Positions 37,849 through 49,081 are shown, counted from the stretch's first letter. The stretch: 64,000 nt of DNA from Variovorax sp. CF079 (GCF_900101545.1 NZ_FMZU01000009.1:124001-188000), one strand, 5' to 3'. A program made the numbers and translations. Notes: a model not told the origin generated them from the letters alone.

Positions 37849-38757
37849 ATGGAGATGAGGCATCTGCGCTACTTCGTCGCGCTGGCCGATTGCCTGAGCT
37901 TCACGCGCGCGGCCGAGCGCGTGCACGTGACCCAGTCGACCCTTTCGCACCAGATCAAGCAGCTCGAGGACGAGCTGGGCCAGCCGCTCTTCGAGCGCAT
38001 CGGCAAGAAGGTGGTGACCACCGAGGCCGGCGAGCTGCTGCGCGGCTACGCCTCGCGCGCATTGAAGGAGGTGGACCAGGGCGTGGCGCTGCTCAAGCCC
38101 GGCGCCGGCAACCTCACGGGCAAGGTGCGCATAGGCGCCACGCACACCTTCAACATCGGCCTCATCCCCGAATGCGTGGCGCAGTTCCTCGCGCGCCATC
38201 CGACCGTGCGCATCAGCGTGGAGGAACTCGCCGCGGAAGTGATCGCCGCACGGCTTAGGGACGGCGAGATGGACCTCGGCATCTCCTACCGACCGCAGGA
38301 CTCGGCCGGCCTGTGGTTCGAGCCGCTCTACAACGAGGAGATGGTGCTGGTCGTCTCCACTCACCATCCGCTCGCCGGCCGCAAGCGCATCCGCATGGTG
38401 GAGCTGCACCGGCAAGACCTGGTGCTCGTCTCATCCGCCTTCTCGACCCGCACCATGCTCGACGAGTGCTTCCACGCCTGCGGCGCCGAGCCGACCGTGG
38501 TGGCCGAGATGTCGACCGTGGCGCCGATGCTCGCGCTGGTGGCGCGCACGATGATCGGCTCGATCGTGGCGATCAACGCGGTGCCGGAGGCGATGGCGGG
38601 GCTGAAGGTGATTCCGCTGGAGAGCCCGACGCCGATACGCACGCCAGGGATCTTGTGGCGGCTGAAGGAGGCGAAGCCGGCTGCCGTGCAGTCGTTTGCT
38701 GTGATATTGAGGAAGACGGCGTTGAGTAACAGCCTCAGGCGCGAAGGGCCGGGGTAA
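37849..38757 (+). CDS. LysR-family transcriptional regulator
   Basis: 302 residues from ATG 37849 (MEMRHLRYFVALADCLSFTR). The helix-turn-helix is AAERVHVTQSTLSHQIKQLE. The effector domain is of the CynR/CbbR type (IGATHTFNIGLIPECVAQFL). It is divergent from the intradiol dioxygenase and very probably activates the nine-gene block in response to an aromatic substrate or intermediate. Confidence 0.93.
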   Translation: MEMRHLRYFVALADCLSFTRAAERVHVTQSTLSHQIKQLEDELGQPLFERIGKKVVTTEAGELLRGYASRALKEVDQGVALLKPGAGNLTGKVRIGATHTFNIGLIPECVAQFLARHPTVRISVEELAAEVIAARLRDGEMDLGISYRPQDSAGLWFEPLYNEEMVLVVSTHHPLAGRKRIRMVELHRQDLVLVSSAFSTRTMLDECFHACGAEPTVVAEMSTVAPMLALVARTMIGSIVAINAVPEAMAGLKVIPLESPTPIRTPGILWRLKEAKPAAVQSFAVILRKTALSNSLRREGPG

Positions 38758-38850
38758 GGGAGGCTGCCGGTGACGAGCTAGATGGAATCCCTTTGCTTCT
38801 CGATTGGGATGACGTGCGGCAGGCTCTAGTGCGATTCCGCCCCGGCGCGC

Positions 38851-39735
38851 TTACTCCGGCAAGGGGTTTGCAAGGCGCTTGTATTCGTTGCGCTTCATGG
38901 CGAGATAGTCGTCCCGCTCCACTTCGTGCAGTTGCCGCGCATAGCGCTCCGTGCTGTCGAACCATGCCGCGAGGCGCGGCGCCAGTTGTTTGGGGGCGTC
39001 CATGTAGGCGTCGATGGCGAGGTAGTAGCGCATGGTGTTGCGCTCCACCACGCCGCGCACGCCGCCCACGTATTCCGCCTGGCCCGCCGAGTCCTTGCCC
39101 ATCGCGGTGAATCCCACCTTGTCTGCGCCGATGGTCGCGAGGTAGCCCCGCATCGCGATGCGCGCTGCCACCCCGTAGGCATAGGCGTAGCCGAGATGAA
39201 TGAAGGTCTTGCCGTTGCCGAGCGGCGTCGCCTCGAGTTCGATGCGGTAGTCGCGGGTGGACAGCGGCCCCTTGTCGGCGCTCAATCGCACGCTGAGGTA
39301 GTCGTCGGTGATGGTCGGCGGCTGCCAGACGAAGTTGACGCGCTGCGCCTCCGAAAGCGGCTGGTCGAATTTGCGGCCAACCGAGACGACGAGTGTCCTG
39401 GCACTTTCTGTCCCGCGCACCACACAGTACTTGGTGTTGAGGTGCAGCATCAGCACATCGCACCAGACGCCGGGCTGGCTCAACGAACCGTTCACCTGGT
39501 CGACCGGGTGATTCAACACTGCGAAGATATCGCCGCTCAATTGACCGGCGGCTTCCGTCGATTCGAGCACCAGCGGTCGCCCAAAGGCGTTCTGGTCGAA
39601 CTGCGACTGAACGGCGTCATATTTGGCCCGCAAGGCAGCGGCGCTTCCGAGCTGTGCCTGCGCCTGGGCGAGCACCGGCAGGATCAGGAGCCAGACCCAC
39701 AGCGCCAGGCGGCGAAGTGTTGTCGCGCGTTTCAT
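38851..39735 (-). CDS. Secreted hypothetical protein
   Basis: 294 residues. The signal peptide is MKRATTLRRLALWVWLLILPVL ending at AQAQA in two lines of hydrophobic residues. The mature part has VLNHPVDQVNGSLSQPGVWC and NTKYCVVRG (two cysteines, a possible disulfide), then TRDYRIELEATPLGNGKTFI. The pattern suggests a lipid-binding (START/SRPBCC-like) fold but I am not certain. Stand-alone gene. Confidence 0.65.
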   Translation of the reverse strand: MKRATTLRRLALWVWLLILPVLAQAQAQLGSAAALRAKYDAVQSQFDQNAFGRPLVLESTEAAGQLSGDIFAVLNHPVDQVNGSLSQPGVWCDVLMLHLNTKYCVVRGTESARTLVVSVGRKFDQPLSEAQRVNFVWQPPTITDDYLSVRLSADKGPLSTRDYRIELEATPLGNGKTFIHLGYAYAYGVAARIAMRGYLATIGADKVGFTAMGKDSAGQAEYVGGVRGVVERNTMRYYLAIDAYMDAPKQLAPRLAAWFDSTERYARQLHEVERDDYLAMKRNEYKRLANPLPE

Positions 39736-39818
39736 GATGTTTCACATTGTCATCCCGCATCGGGAGCCTGGCTAGTTGTTGAGGTGCAATAGGTTGTTCG
39801 CGCTGGGTCATCGCATGA

Positions 39819-40514
39819 TCAGGTGACCAGGGATTCGGCCGCGAGCCGGTCTTCCAGGCGCTGCCGGTCAGCCAGGAGCCGTCCAGCCACCAAGGTCACC
39901 ACCTCGAATCCAAAGGCCGGGTTCTGGAAATAGAGCGACTTGAAAGTCATCTCGTCCATCTGCAGCACGGTGCAGTTCGTGGCGCAGCGGGCGGTCAGCG
40001 TGCGTTGCTTGTCAGGCGCAAAGAACCCAATCTCGCCGAACAAGCGGCCAGGCTCCATGGTCTGCCCGATCTCGACAAACTCGATCTGCCCTTCAGCGAG
40101 GAAGTACAGGCGCTTTGCCGCATCGCCTTTGCGGAACAGGATTGCATCTTTCTTCAGTCGCCGCCGGCGCATGTAGGGGCGCAGCCAGACGCCGGAAAAG
40201 TCGCTCGACGCCGCCGCGACCTGCACGCGGCGCGTGAGGCGGACCATCTGGGCTGCGCGGAAAATGTTGATCGGCAGCAGTGCGCCGTGCAGGAGCACCA
40301 GGATCAGCGACGGATGCAGCGCGCCGTAGATCAGAAAGCCCAGGTTGCCGCCGATCGCAAGGCAGCGCAGGGGGATCATGGTCTTTACGAAGGAACTCAC
40401 GATCACCAGCGTGCCGGCGGCCCCAGCCGAGCAGAGCGCAACGATGCCGGACGGAGTGGCCAAGGCCGAGGTCAAGCCGGCAACCGCGGTGTCGAACAGT
40501 GCGAGCGTTGACAT
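39819..40514 (-). CDS. Membrane-anchored cyclic-nucleotide-binding protein, Popeye-like
   Basis: 232 residues from ATG 40514. The N-terminal 100 residues hold three membrane segments (around SAGAAGTLVIVSSFV, RCLAIGGNLGFLIYGAL and LILVLLHGALLPINIF). A CRP-type cNMP-binding beta-roll follows (FRKGDAAKRLYFLAEGQIEF, EPGRLFGEIGFFAPDKQRT). No DNA-binding helix-turn-helix follows the roll, so it is not a transcription factor. Three membrane helices plus one cNMP domain is the layout of Popeye-domain proteins. The ligand is probably cAMP; the phosphate-binding loop reads FGEIGFFAPDKQRT rather than the canonical FGE-(I/L)-(A/G)LL-x-x-x-x-R-(A/S)A. Confidence 0.8.
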   Translation of the reverse strand: MSTLALFDTAVAGLTSALATPSGIVALCSAGAAGTLVIVSSFVKTMIPLRCLAIGGNLGFLIYGALHPSLILVLLHGALLPINIFRAAQMVRLTRRVQVAAASSDFSGVWLRPYMRRRRLKKDAILFRKGDAAKRLYFLAEGQIEFVEIGQTMEPGRLFGEIGFFAPDKQRTLTARCATNCTVLQMDEMTFKSLYFQNPAFGFEVVTLVAGRLLADRQRLEDRLAAESLVT

Positions 40515-40610
40515 GAGCTTTCCCTCTCGGTGCGGTCCTGGACGGTGTGATGATGAACGAACTGAGCGTTGGTGGACGTTCAATTGCAATCCGAACTCAC
40601 CCCGAGCTCT

Positions 40611-41138
40611 TCACACCCACTGCTGCATCCACTTGAGGCCGAACGCGCCGGGAGCCAGGATGCCGGTCGCCCACACGACAGCTGAAGCGATGTTGGCAAT
40701 CTGAAACGTAGACGCGGGCATTTCGCAGATGCCTGCCACCAATGGCACAGACGCGCGAAGGGGGCCGAGGAAGCGCCCGAAAAATACGCCGACCACTCCC
40801 CAGCGCTCGAAGAGCCTATGACCGCGCGGGATCAGGTCCGGATGGCGAGACAGGGGCCAGTGGTTGCCGACATTGCTCTTCAGCCGTCCGCCGATCCAGA
40901 AGGACAACCAGTCCCCCAGGACGGCCCCGACGACGGCCGCGCACCACAGCGGCCAGAACGCAATGCCGCTCCCCCCGATGAGCCAGCCGACACCAAACAA
41001 GATCACGGTCGCCGGCAACAACAGGGAAATGAACGCCAACGATTCCCCGAAGGCGAGGGCCAGCACGATAGGAGCGCCCCAGGCCTCATGCGCTCGGATG
41101 AAGGCGATGGTTGCCTGAGTGATTTCGTCAAGACTCAT
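40611..41138 (-). CDS. DedA-family membrane protein
   Basis: 175 residues from ATG 41138. Conserved DedA features: GESLAFISLLLPATVIL (the family glutamate), GAVLGDWLSFWIGGRL and FFGRFLGPLRASVPLVAGIC with the two essential arginines. About four to five membrane segments including re-entrant hairpins. The family flips lipids (undecaprenyl phosphate, phospholipids) and affects membrane energetics. A longer start at 41246 would add a polar arm and is less likely. Confidence 0.88.
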   Translation of the reverse strand: MSLDEITQATIAFIRAHEAWGAPIVLALAFGESLAFISLLLPATVILFGVGWLIGGSGIAFWPLWCAAVVGAVLGDWLSFWIGGRLKSNVGNHWPLSRHPDLIPRGHRLFERWGVVGVFFGRFLGPLRASVPLVAGICEMPASTFQIANIASAVVWATGILAPGAFGLKWMQQWV

Positions 41139-41272
41139 TGGCCGCACGGCACCGCGAATACCTCGACCGGTGATGCCTTGCCAATCTGGTCGCTTCGCAG
41201 CTTGACGTTCTTCGTCGCCATTCTCAGACTTCCTTCTGCCTCTCAATGTCTGGTCTTGGCCGCGCCCTGCCT

Positions 41273-43510
<2,238 letters not shown>

Positions 43511-43692
43511 GGGGGCTTTCGGGCGGGCTGAACAACAACGCAATGCCACGAGATTGACTGCGTGGCGAACGGGCGCAAACTTTAACAAGTTTGAGGCGCG
43601 GCGCGCACGGCATTGTGGGGGCTTGGGCCGTGGCTCGCCGGTGCCGGGCAACTGTTGAGGCGCCGCCGTTCAAGCCGGTGTATAGGCCAGGT

Positions 43693-44214
43693 TCACGGTG
43701 GTGAAGAACTCCTGCGCATGACTCGCCTGGCCGCGCCCGCGGCGATAGCGTGAAGGTGCTTGGTCAAGAGGACGGCCGCAACTTCAGAGAGGTGGGCAAC
43801 AACGATGGCCCGCTGCGGATAGCTCGTCTTGAGCACGCCACCGACCGACCGGTCTTGGGTGAATTCTGCGGCGTCACGGCCTTCCTGACCATCCCCGAGT
43901 GCCTTGCGCAGACCCGCGATATGAACTCTGAGATTGCCGTCCACGACGACGTTTCGCGGCCAGACTCTTTGAACAATCTTGGCGTTGCTCACGAACCTGC
44001 CGGCGTTCTCTACCAACAACGACAGGATCTCGAGCGCACGGCTGCCGAGTCGCACCGGCCGCCCCGCATCCTGGAGGATGTGTGTGGTGGGCGACAGACT
44101 GAACGGACCGAAGTGGATCAGATCCTCCGAAGAGGTGCCGGCGGGCGCGTGACGCCGTTGCAGCGGGCTGAGGGCATCGGCCGATTCGACGGGCCACATT
44201 CTCACGTTGCTCAT
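43693..44214 (-). pseudogene. Truncated winged-helix regulator
   Basis: 173 codons. Residues 33-108 are an OmpR-type winged helix (LIHFGPFSLSPTTHILQDAG, LVENAGRFVSNAKIVQRVWP, VDGNLRVHIAGLRKALGDGQ) as found at the N-terminus of large ATPase regulators or CadC-like proteins. Immediately where YIVNVPGRGY would be expected the sequence changes to EGRDAAEFTQDRSVGG and then an unrelated tail. No ATPase or receiver domain follows. The last bases, read in another frame, give RGQASHAQEFFTTVNLAYTP, which looks like the end of a different protein, so the gene may be a rearrangement junction. Confidence 0.55.
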
Positions 44215-44437
44215 CTCGGTTTCTCCGCGACGCCCGCATCGCCGTTTGATACGGGCAGAAACGCAATTAAACCTCAGCCATCGGACATTGCCGTGGAAGC
44301 GAAGCGGACGCTCGCATCACCGCATCGAACGTCCGCCCGCTACGTATTTCCCCTCACGGGCTGGTCAGATTCCGATCAGTGGCAAGGCAGGACCATTCGC
44401 GCCGGTCAGCAACTGCCACACCGGAGACAAACATCCC

Positions 44438-44860
44438 ATGATCGATCGAAACCTCGCCCGAGGGCTCTTCCTCATCGCGATCTCGCTGGCCTTCGGGCTC
44501 CAGTCCCTGCGCTACCCGATCGGCGATTTCAGCCGCGCGGGGCCGGGCCTCTTCCCTGCCCTGGTCAGCTCCCTGCTGTTCCTCGTCGGCCTGGCGACCG
44601 TGATCCGTTCGCGTTTTGTCGAACGCGTGCACCTGGACCTCAACCTCAAGAACATTGCCATCATCCTCACGAGCCTCTGCGGACTGGCCGTGATCTCGAT
44701 GTACGTGAACATGATCGCGGGCATCGTCTTCATGGTGTTCTGCTCCACCCTGGCCGGCACCTCCTACTCATGGGTGCGCAACGTCAAGATCGCCGCCGGC
44801 CTGGTCACGATGGCCCTGGTCCTCCAGAAACTGCTCGGCCTGAACCTGCCGCTCTACTGA
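44438..44860 (+). CDS. tctB: Tripartite tricarboxylate transporter, small membrane subunit
   Basis: 140 residues with four membrane segments (LARGLFLIAISLAFGL, FPALVSSLLFLVGLATVI, IAIILTSLCGLAVISMYV). The short size and YPIGDFSRAGPGLFP match TctB. Its stop overlaps the tctA start (TGATG). No tctC lies next to it; the two Bug proteins at 18.4 and 33.9 kb are candidates. The 223-bp region upstream (44215-44437) separates it from the truncated regulator and must hold the promoter. Confidence 0.9.
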   Translation: MIDRNLARGLFLIAISLAFGLQSLRYPIGDFSRAGPGLFPALVSSLLFLVGLATVIRSRFVERVHLDLNLKNIAIILTSLCGLAVISMYVNMIAGIVFMVFCSTLAGTSYSWVRNVKIAAGLVTMALVLQKLLGLNLPLY

Positions 44861-46365
44861 TGGACGTCCTGCACAACCTGGCGTTCGGCTTCTCGCACGC
44901 CCTCACCCTCCAGAACCTGATGTTCTGCGCCCTCGGCTGCACCGTGGGCACGCTCGTCGGCCTGCTGCCCGGCCTGGGCCCGCTGGCCACCATCAGCCTG
45001 CTGCTGCCGCTGACCTATTCCATCCCCACGGGTGGCGCGCTCATCATGCTGGCCGGCATCTACTACGGCGCGCAATACGGCGACAGCGTGAGCGCCATAA
45101 CGATGAAGATCCCGCACGCCAGCAGCATCGTGGCCTGCATCGACGGCTACGCGATGACGCTCAAGGGCAAGACCGGCCTGGCCCTGTTCACCGCCGGCGT
45201 CTCCAGCTTCATCGGCGGCACGATCGCCATCGTGGTGCTCGCATGGCTGGCGCCCGTGCTCGGCGAAGTGGCCTTCCTCTTCGGCCCTGCGGACTACTGC
45301 GCCATGATGATGGTCGGCTTCGTGTGCGTGAGCTTCGTCACCACGGGCAGCCTGCTCAATGGCCTTGCCATGTGCCTGATCGGCGTGCTGCTCGGCCAGA
45401 TCGGCACCGACGTGAATAGCGGCACCGCGCGCTTCACCATGGACCTGCCCTTCCTGATGGACGGCGTCGGCATTGTGAGCATCGCGCTCGGCTGCTTCGG
45501 CATCGCCGAGATCACCAAGAACCTCGACGCCCGCGAGGAGCGCTCGCCTTTCAACGGCAAGATCAACCTGATCCCGACGTGGGCCGAGTTCAAGCGGATC
45601 ATCCCCAGCGCCTTGCGCGGCGGCGCGATCGGCTCGTTCCTGGGCATCCTGCCCGGCGGCGGCCCCACCATCGCGCAGTTTGCCGCATATGCGATCGACA
45701 AGAAGGTCAGCAAGTACAAGCACGAGATCGGCACCGGCTGCATCGAGGGCGTGGCCGGCCAGGCCGCGGCCGACGAAGCGGCAGCGCGCACCAGCTTCAT
45801 CCCGCTGATGAGCATCGGCATCCCCGAGAACGCGGTGATGGCGCTGATGCTGGCCGCCTTCGTCATCAAGGGCATCCAGCCCGGGCCGAACATGATCGCC
45901 AGCCACCCCGACCTGTTCTGGGGCCTGGTGGCCAGCATGTGGGTGGGCAACGTCTTCCTGCTCGTGCTGAACGTGCCGCTGGTGCGCTACTGGCTGTCGG
46001 TGTTCAAGATCCCGTACAGCGTGCTGTTCCCGTCCATCCTGTTCTTCTGCTGCATCGGCACCTACAGCGTGAACAACAGCATGGAAGACATCTTCATCAC
46101 GGCTGCGTTCGGCTTCGTCGGCTACATGTTCATGCGGCTGGAGCTGGATGCCGCCCCGCTCATGCTCGGCTTCATCCTCGGCCCCATGCTGGAAGAGAAC
46201 TTCCGCCGCTCGCTGCTCCTGAGCCGCGGGAGTTTCACCATGTTCTTCACCCGACCCATCAGCGGCACCTTGCTTGCGTTGATCGGCGTGTTCGTCGCGT
46301 GGCAGGTGGTGGCGTTTGTGTTCCATGCGCGCAAGCGGGGTGTGCTTCAGCAGCCGGTTGCGTAG
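44860..46365 (+). CDS. tctA: Tripartite tricarboxylate transporter, large membrane subunit
   Basis: 501 residues, about twelve membrane segments. The two TctA motifs are visible: VGTLVGLLPGLGPLATISLL in the first half and GAIGSFLGILPGGGPTIAQF in the second. YYGAQYGDSVSAITMKIPHA is also typical. It imports citrate-like or other carboxylates with a Bug receptor, driven by the proton or sodium gradient. Confidence 0.96.
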   Translation: MDVLHNLAFGFSHALTLQNLMFCALGCTVGTLVGLLPGLGPLATISLLLPLTYSIPTGGALIMLAGIYYGAQYGDSVSAITMKIPHASSIVACIDGYAMTLKGKTGLALFTAGVSSFIGGTIAIVVLAWLAPVLGEVAFLFGPADYCAMMMVGFVCVSFVTTGSLLNGLAMCLIGVLLGQIGTDVNSGTARFTMDLPFLMDGVGIVSIALGCFGIAEITKNLDAREERSPFNGKINLIPTWAEFKRIIPSALRGGAIGSFLGILPGGGPTIAQFAAYAIDKKVSKYKHEIGTGCIEGVAGQAAADEAAARTSFIPLMSIGIPENAVMALMLAAFVIKGIQPGPNMIASHPDLFWGLVASMWVGNVFLLVLNVPLVRYWLSVFKIPYSVLFPSILFFCCIGTYSVNNSMEDIFITAAFGFVGYMFMRLELDAAPLMLGFILGPMLEENFRRSLLLSRGSFTMFFTRPISGTLLALIGVFVAWQVVAFVFHARKRGVLQQPVA

Positions 46366-46469
46366 TGGACTTTGAATCGAGAAAGCTGGTAAGCATGTCG
46401 TGCGTTCAGTCGTCTTCGTGCTGCTGCTTCCTCCACATCAACAACGAGGCGCAAGACGAGGCATGTCAC

Positions 46470-46886
46470 TCAACGCCCGCGTCGAGAGTCATGCCTGGTG
46501 ACGAAGCGCTCGTAGAGCAACTGCAGCGTCGCGGCCAGCGGACCGCCGATGCCTGAGCCAGTAGGCGACCAGTGGAGTGCGCTGTCTTCCAACGGCAGCA
46601 CGCAACGGATCAATCCCTCGATGGACATGCCTTCGCGGGCGTGCACCTCGGAACACCGGGCGGCATCGATAGCGTCGAAGCACGCCTGCAGGCGCGTCAT
46701 GCGGGCGAGAAAGATCTCGGTTTCCAGAGACGGAAAGGCGCCCTTGGCGCGGCGGTAGTCGGTGTTGAACTTCGCCGCAACGCAGGGCGCATCGCACGAG
46801 GCGACAACGACACCGACGTTGATGAACTCGGCCGTGCCGACGTCGTGCACGTAGCGAAGGACTCTGTAGGTGTAAGGGCCTTCCAT
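46470..46886 (-). CDS. DUF3037-family protein
   Basis: 138 residues. MEGPYTYRVLRYVHDVGTAE followed by FINVGVVVASCDAP is the DUF3037 opening as I remember it, and the acidic/basic middle (LETEIFLARMTRLQACFDA) fits. Function unknown, often found beside HipA-like or phage-related genes. A TTG at 46910 is an alternative start; ATG 46886 is preferred. Divergent from soxR. Confidence 0.65.
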   Translation of the reverse strand: MEGPYTYRVLRYVHDVGTAEFINVGVVVASCDAPCVAAKFNTDYRRAKGAFPSLETEIFLARMTRLQACFDAIDAARCSEVHAREGMSIEGLIRCVLPLEDSALHWSPTGSGIGGPLAATLQLLYERFVTRHDSRRGR

Positions 46887-46954
46887 CACTCGATCGTGGA
46901 CGAGCGCCAATGCGTTTGCTCTACGAATAACGTAGACAAGCTACGGGACCAAAA

Positions 46955-46972
46955 CCTCAACTAAAGTTGAGG
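46955..46972. promoter_or_regulatory. SoxR box upstream of soxR
   Basis: CCTCAAC-TAAA-GTTGAGG, perfect 7-bp arms, 13 bases upstream of the soxR start codon. The box of E. coli soxS is CCTCAAGTTAACTTGAGG. Probably autoregulation. Confidence 0.75.
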
Positions 46973-46985
46973 CTGAGAGGTCCCG

Positions 46986-47465
46986 ATGAAATCCAAGCCA
47001 GAACCCATAGATCGTTCCGCCACGCTTTCCGTCGGCGAGGTCGCGCAACGCAGCGGCGTCCCGGTCTCCACCCTTCATTTCTACGAATCCAAAGGCCTCA
47101 TCGCGAGCCATCGGGCGCCGAGCAACCACCGTCGCTATGCGCGTGAGGTGCTCCGGCGTGTGGCGTTCATCCGTGTCGCGCAGCGGGTGGGCATCGCGTT
47201 GGCCGACATCTCCGATGCCCTGGCGACCCTCCCCACCTCGGCGGCGCCCAGCCGCGCGGACTGGGCGCGGCTTTCCGCCGGCTGGCGCGCGGAGCTGGAC
47301 GAGCGCATGGCTCAGCTCAAGAAGCTGCGCGACACCTTGGACGACTGCATCGGCTGCGGCTGCCTGTCCATCGACCGCTGCCGGCTGCGCAACCCTGGCG
47401 ACAAGCTGGCATCGCAGGGACCCGGCGCACGCCGCCTGGTGGTCATCCAGCGCGCGGAGGGCTGA
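46986..47465 (+). CDS. soxR: Redox-sensitive MerR-family regulator SoxR
   Basis: 159 residues. MerR-type helix-turn-helix [20 protein letters not shown] and a dimerisation helix. The [2Fe-2S] ligands Cys121, 124, 126 and 132 are present in [12 protein letters not shown], and RLRNPGD is conserved after them. It senses redox-cycling compounds and superoxide. It has a SoxR box in front and a second one 255 bp behind its stop, in front of a small unknown gene. GAGAGG precedes ATG 46986. Confidence 0.96.
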   Translation: MKSKPEPIDRSATLSVGEVAQRSGVPVSTLHFYESKGLIASHRAPSNHRRYAREVLRRVAFIRVAQRVGIALADISDALATLPTSAAPSRADWARLSAGWRAELDERMAQLKKLRDTLDDCIGCGCLSIDRCRLRNPGDKLASQGPGARRLVVIQRAEG

Positions 47466-47475
47466 GGGCCTGCTG

Positions 47476-47703
47476 TCACCCCGCGTCGATGGGGAGCAGC
47501 AGCGACATCAGCTCGCTCTTCTCCACCGAGTTCATCGCGCGCGCCAGCCGGCCGAGCTGGGCCTGGTAGCAAGGCAACATCAACGCCGCGGTCAGCGCGT
47601 GGACATCGTTGTTCCGCGTGAGATGGTCACTGCACGCGGCAATGCTGCGATGGATTTCGAGCGCGTGCGCGACGCGGCCGGAGGGTTGGGAATCACAGTT
47701 CAT
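47476..47703 (-). CDS. Small protein under a SoxR box
   Basis: 75 residues from ATG 47703 (a GTG at 47712 is also in frame). It reads MNCDSQPSGRVAHALEIHRS ... HALTAALMLPCYQAQLGRLA with three cysteines and no membrane segment. I do not recognise it. Its start codon is only 17 bases from the SoxR box and no ribosome site is visible, so the transcript may be leaderless. Transcription on the minus strand fits the promoter elements (TTGACC before the box). Confidence 0.6.
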   Translation of the reverse strand: MNCDSQPSGRVAHALEIHRSIAACSDHLTRNNDVHALTAALMLPCYQAQLGRLARAMNSVEKSELMSLLLPIDAG

Positions 47704-47719
47704 GCGCCGCACTGTGATC

Positions 47720-47737
47720 CCTCAAGCTAACTTGAGG
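47720..47737 (-). promoter_or_regulatory. SoxR box and promoter of the small gene
   Basis: CCTCAAGCTAACTTGAGG, one base different from the E. coli soxS box. On the minus strand TTGACC (-35) overlaps its start and a 19-bp spacer leads to CACAGT, a weak -10. The long 19-bp spacer is the hallmark of SoxR-activated promoters. Confidence 0.75.
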
Positions 47738-47812
47738 TCAAGCGGAAATTTAATCAGGAGGCAAGAAAACAGAGCCCGCCACGTCGTGGTGGCTGGCCGC
47801 CGCACTTCGAGT

Positions 47813-49024
47813 TCAGGCGGCTGCCGGGCACCGGTCGCCGATGCAGTGCGAAACCGTAAGGCCACGCTGGCCGAGGAGTGCGGTGAGAAAGGCGACGCCA
47901 CCGGCTGCGACTGAAGCCCAGAATCCCTGGCCAGGGCCGAATGCGTCGATGACCCAGCCGGAGGCGAACGAGCCGATGGCCATGCCGATGCCGATCCCGG
48001 TCATCACCCAGGTGATGCCTTCAGTGAGCTTGGCGGCCGGGACGAGCCGTTCGACCAGGCCGAAGGCCGTGATGAAGGTTGGCGAGATCGCTGCGCCGCT
48101 GATGAACAGGGCGAGTGCCAGCATTGGAACGTTGCCTACGAACAGCAGCGGCACGGTCGCCGCCGCCGCGATGGCGATCGCGATGGCGAATTGGCGCGAA
48201 AGCGGCATTTTGGGCTTCAAGGCGCCGAACACCAGGCCGACGAACATGGAGCCGAGGGCATAGCCGCCAAGCACCAGACTGGCCGCGGCCGCGTTGCCGA
48301 ATTCGGCCGTGAGCGCAATGACGGTCACCTCCGCCGTACCGAAGATCGCGCCGATGGCCACCATCGCGAAGGTCAGGATCTGGACCGGGCGCAGTCTGAT
48401 GGTCGGCGCGCCGCCGCTCTTGGCCGTCGGCTGCACCTTGGGCTCGGTACCCTTCTGCAGGATGAAGGCTGCGGAGCCGACGGCCAGGAACAGGGTCGAG
48501 GCGAGCGGGCCGGCCTCCGGGAACAGGGAGACGCTGAGACCGACGGCCAGGGCCGATCCCGATATATAGACAAGCTCGTCTGCGACCGACTCGAAGGCGA
48601 AGGCCGTGTTGAGCTTGGGTGTGCCGCGGTACAGCTGCGTCCACCGCGCCCGGACCATGGCCGGCATGCTGGGCATCGCGGCGGCGAGCAGCGCGAATGC
48701 GAACAGCGTCCAAACCGGCCCGCCGAAATGCGTCGCGACCAACAGACCGATGAAGCCCGCCACCGAAAGCGTCGTCGCCGGCGTCAGGATGCGACGTTGG
48801 CCGAGCCGGTCCACGAGACGGGAAATCTGCGGCGCGACGAGCGCGTTGGTCAGCGCGAACGTGGCCGCGACCGCACCCGCGAGCCCATACGCGCCGTGCG
48901 TCTGGGACAGCATGGCGACGATGCCGATCGTGGACATGGCAACCGGCAGGCGGGCGATGAAGCCGGCCGCCGCAAAGCCCTTGGCTCCTGGAGGCTTGAA
49001 GATCTCGCGATAGAGGTTGAGCAT
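47813..49024 (-). CDS. MFS transporter
   Basis: 403 residues with twelve predicted membrane segments. It has a GRLVD-type motif (ISRLVDRLGQRRIL) between helices 2 and 3, as in drug-exporter families. The opening LNLYREIFKPPGAKGFAAAG matches a group of small MFS exporters in proteobacteria and actinobacteria. It is divergent from a TetR regulator with two palindromes between them, the usual layout for a repressed efflux pump. ATG 49024 has an AAGGTG site. Confidence 0.88.
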   Translation of the reverse strand: MLNLYREIFKPPGAKGFAAAGFIARLPVAMSTIGIVAMLSQTHGAYGLAGAVAATFALTNALVAPQISRLVDRLGQRRILTPATTLSVAGFIGLLVATHFGGPVWTLFAFALLAAAMPSMPAMVRARWTQLYRGTPKLNTAFAFESVADELVYISGSALAVGLSVSLFPEAGPLASTLFLAVGSAAFILQKGTEPKVQPTAKSGGAPTIRLRPVQILTFAMVAIGAIFGTAEVTVIALTAEFGNAAAASLVLGGYALGSMFVGLVFGALKPKMPLSRQFAIAIAIAAAATVPLLFVGNVPMLALALFISGAAISPTFITAFGLVERLVPAAKLTEGITWVMTGIGIGMAIGSFASGWVIDAFGPGQGFWASVAAGGVAFLTALLGQRGLTVSHCIGDRCPAAA

Positions 49025-49058
49025 CGGGAAACACCTTGCAAATGAGCAGTGGCACAAT

Positions 49059-49077
49059 GACATACGCAGTGTATGTC
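49059..49077. promoter_or_regulatory. TetR operator 1 of the MFS pair
   Basis: GACATAC-GCAGT-GTATGTC, perfect 7-bp arms. The centre lies 22 bp from operator 2, about two helical turns. Confidence 0.65.
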
Positions 49078-49081
49078 AAAA

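Noticed and set aside
43750..44859. N-terminal extension of the tctA frame
   Set aside because: The TctA start at 44860 overlaps the tctB stop and matches the family start; the upstream codons run over tctB in the wrong frame.
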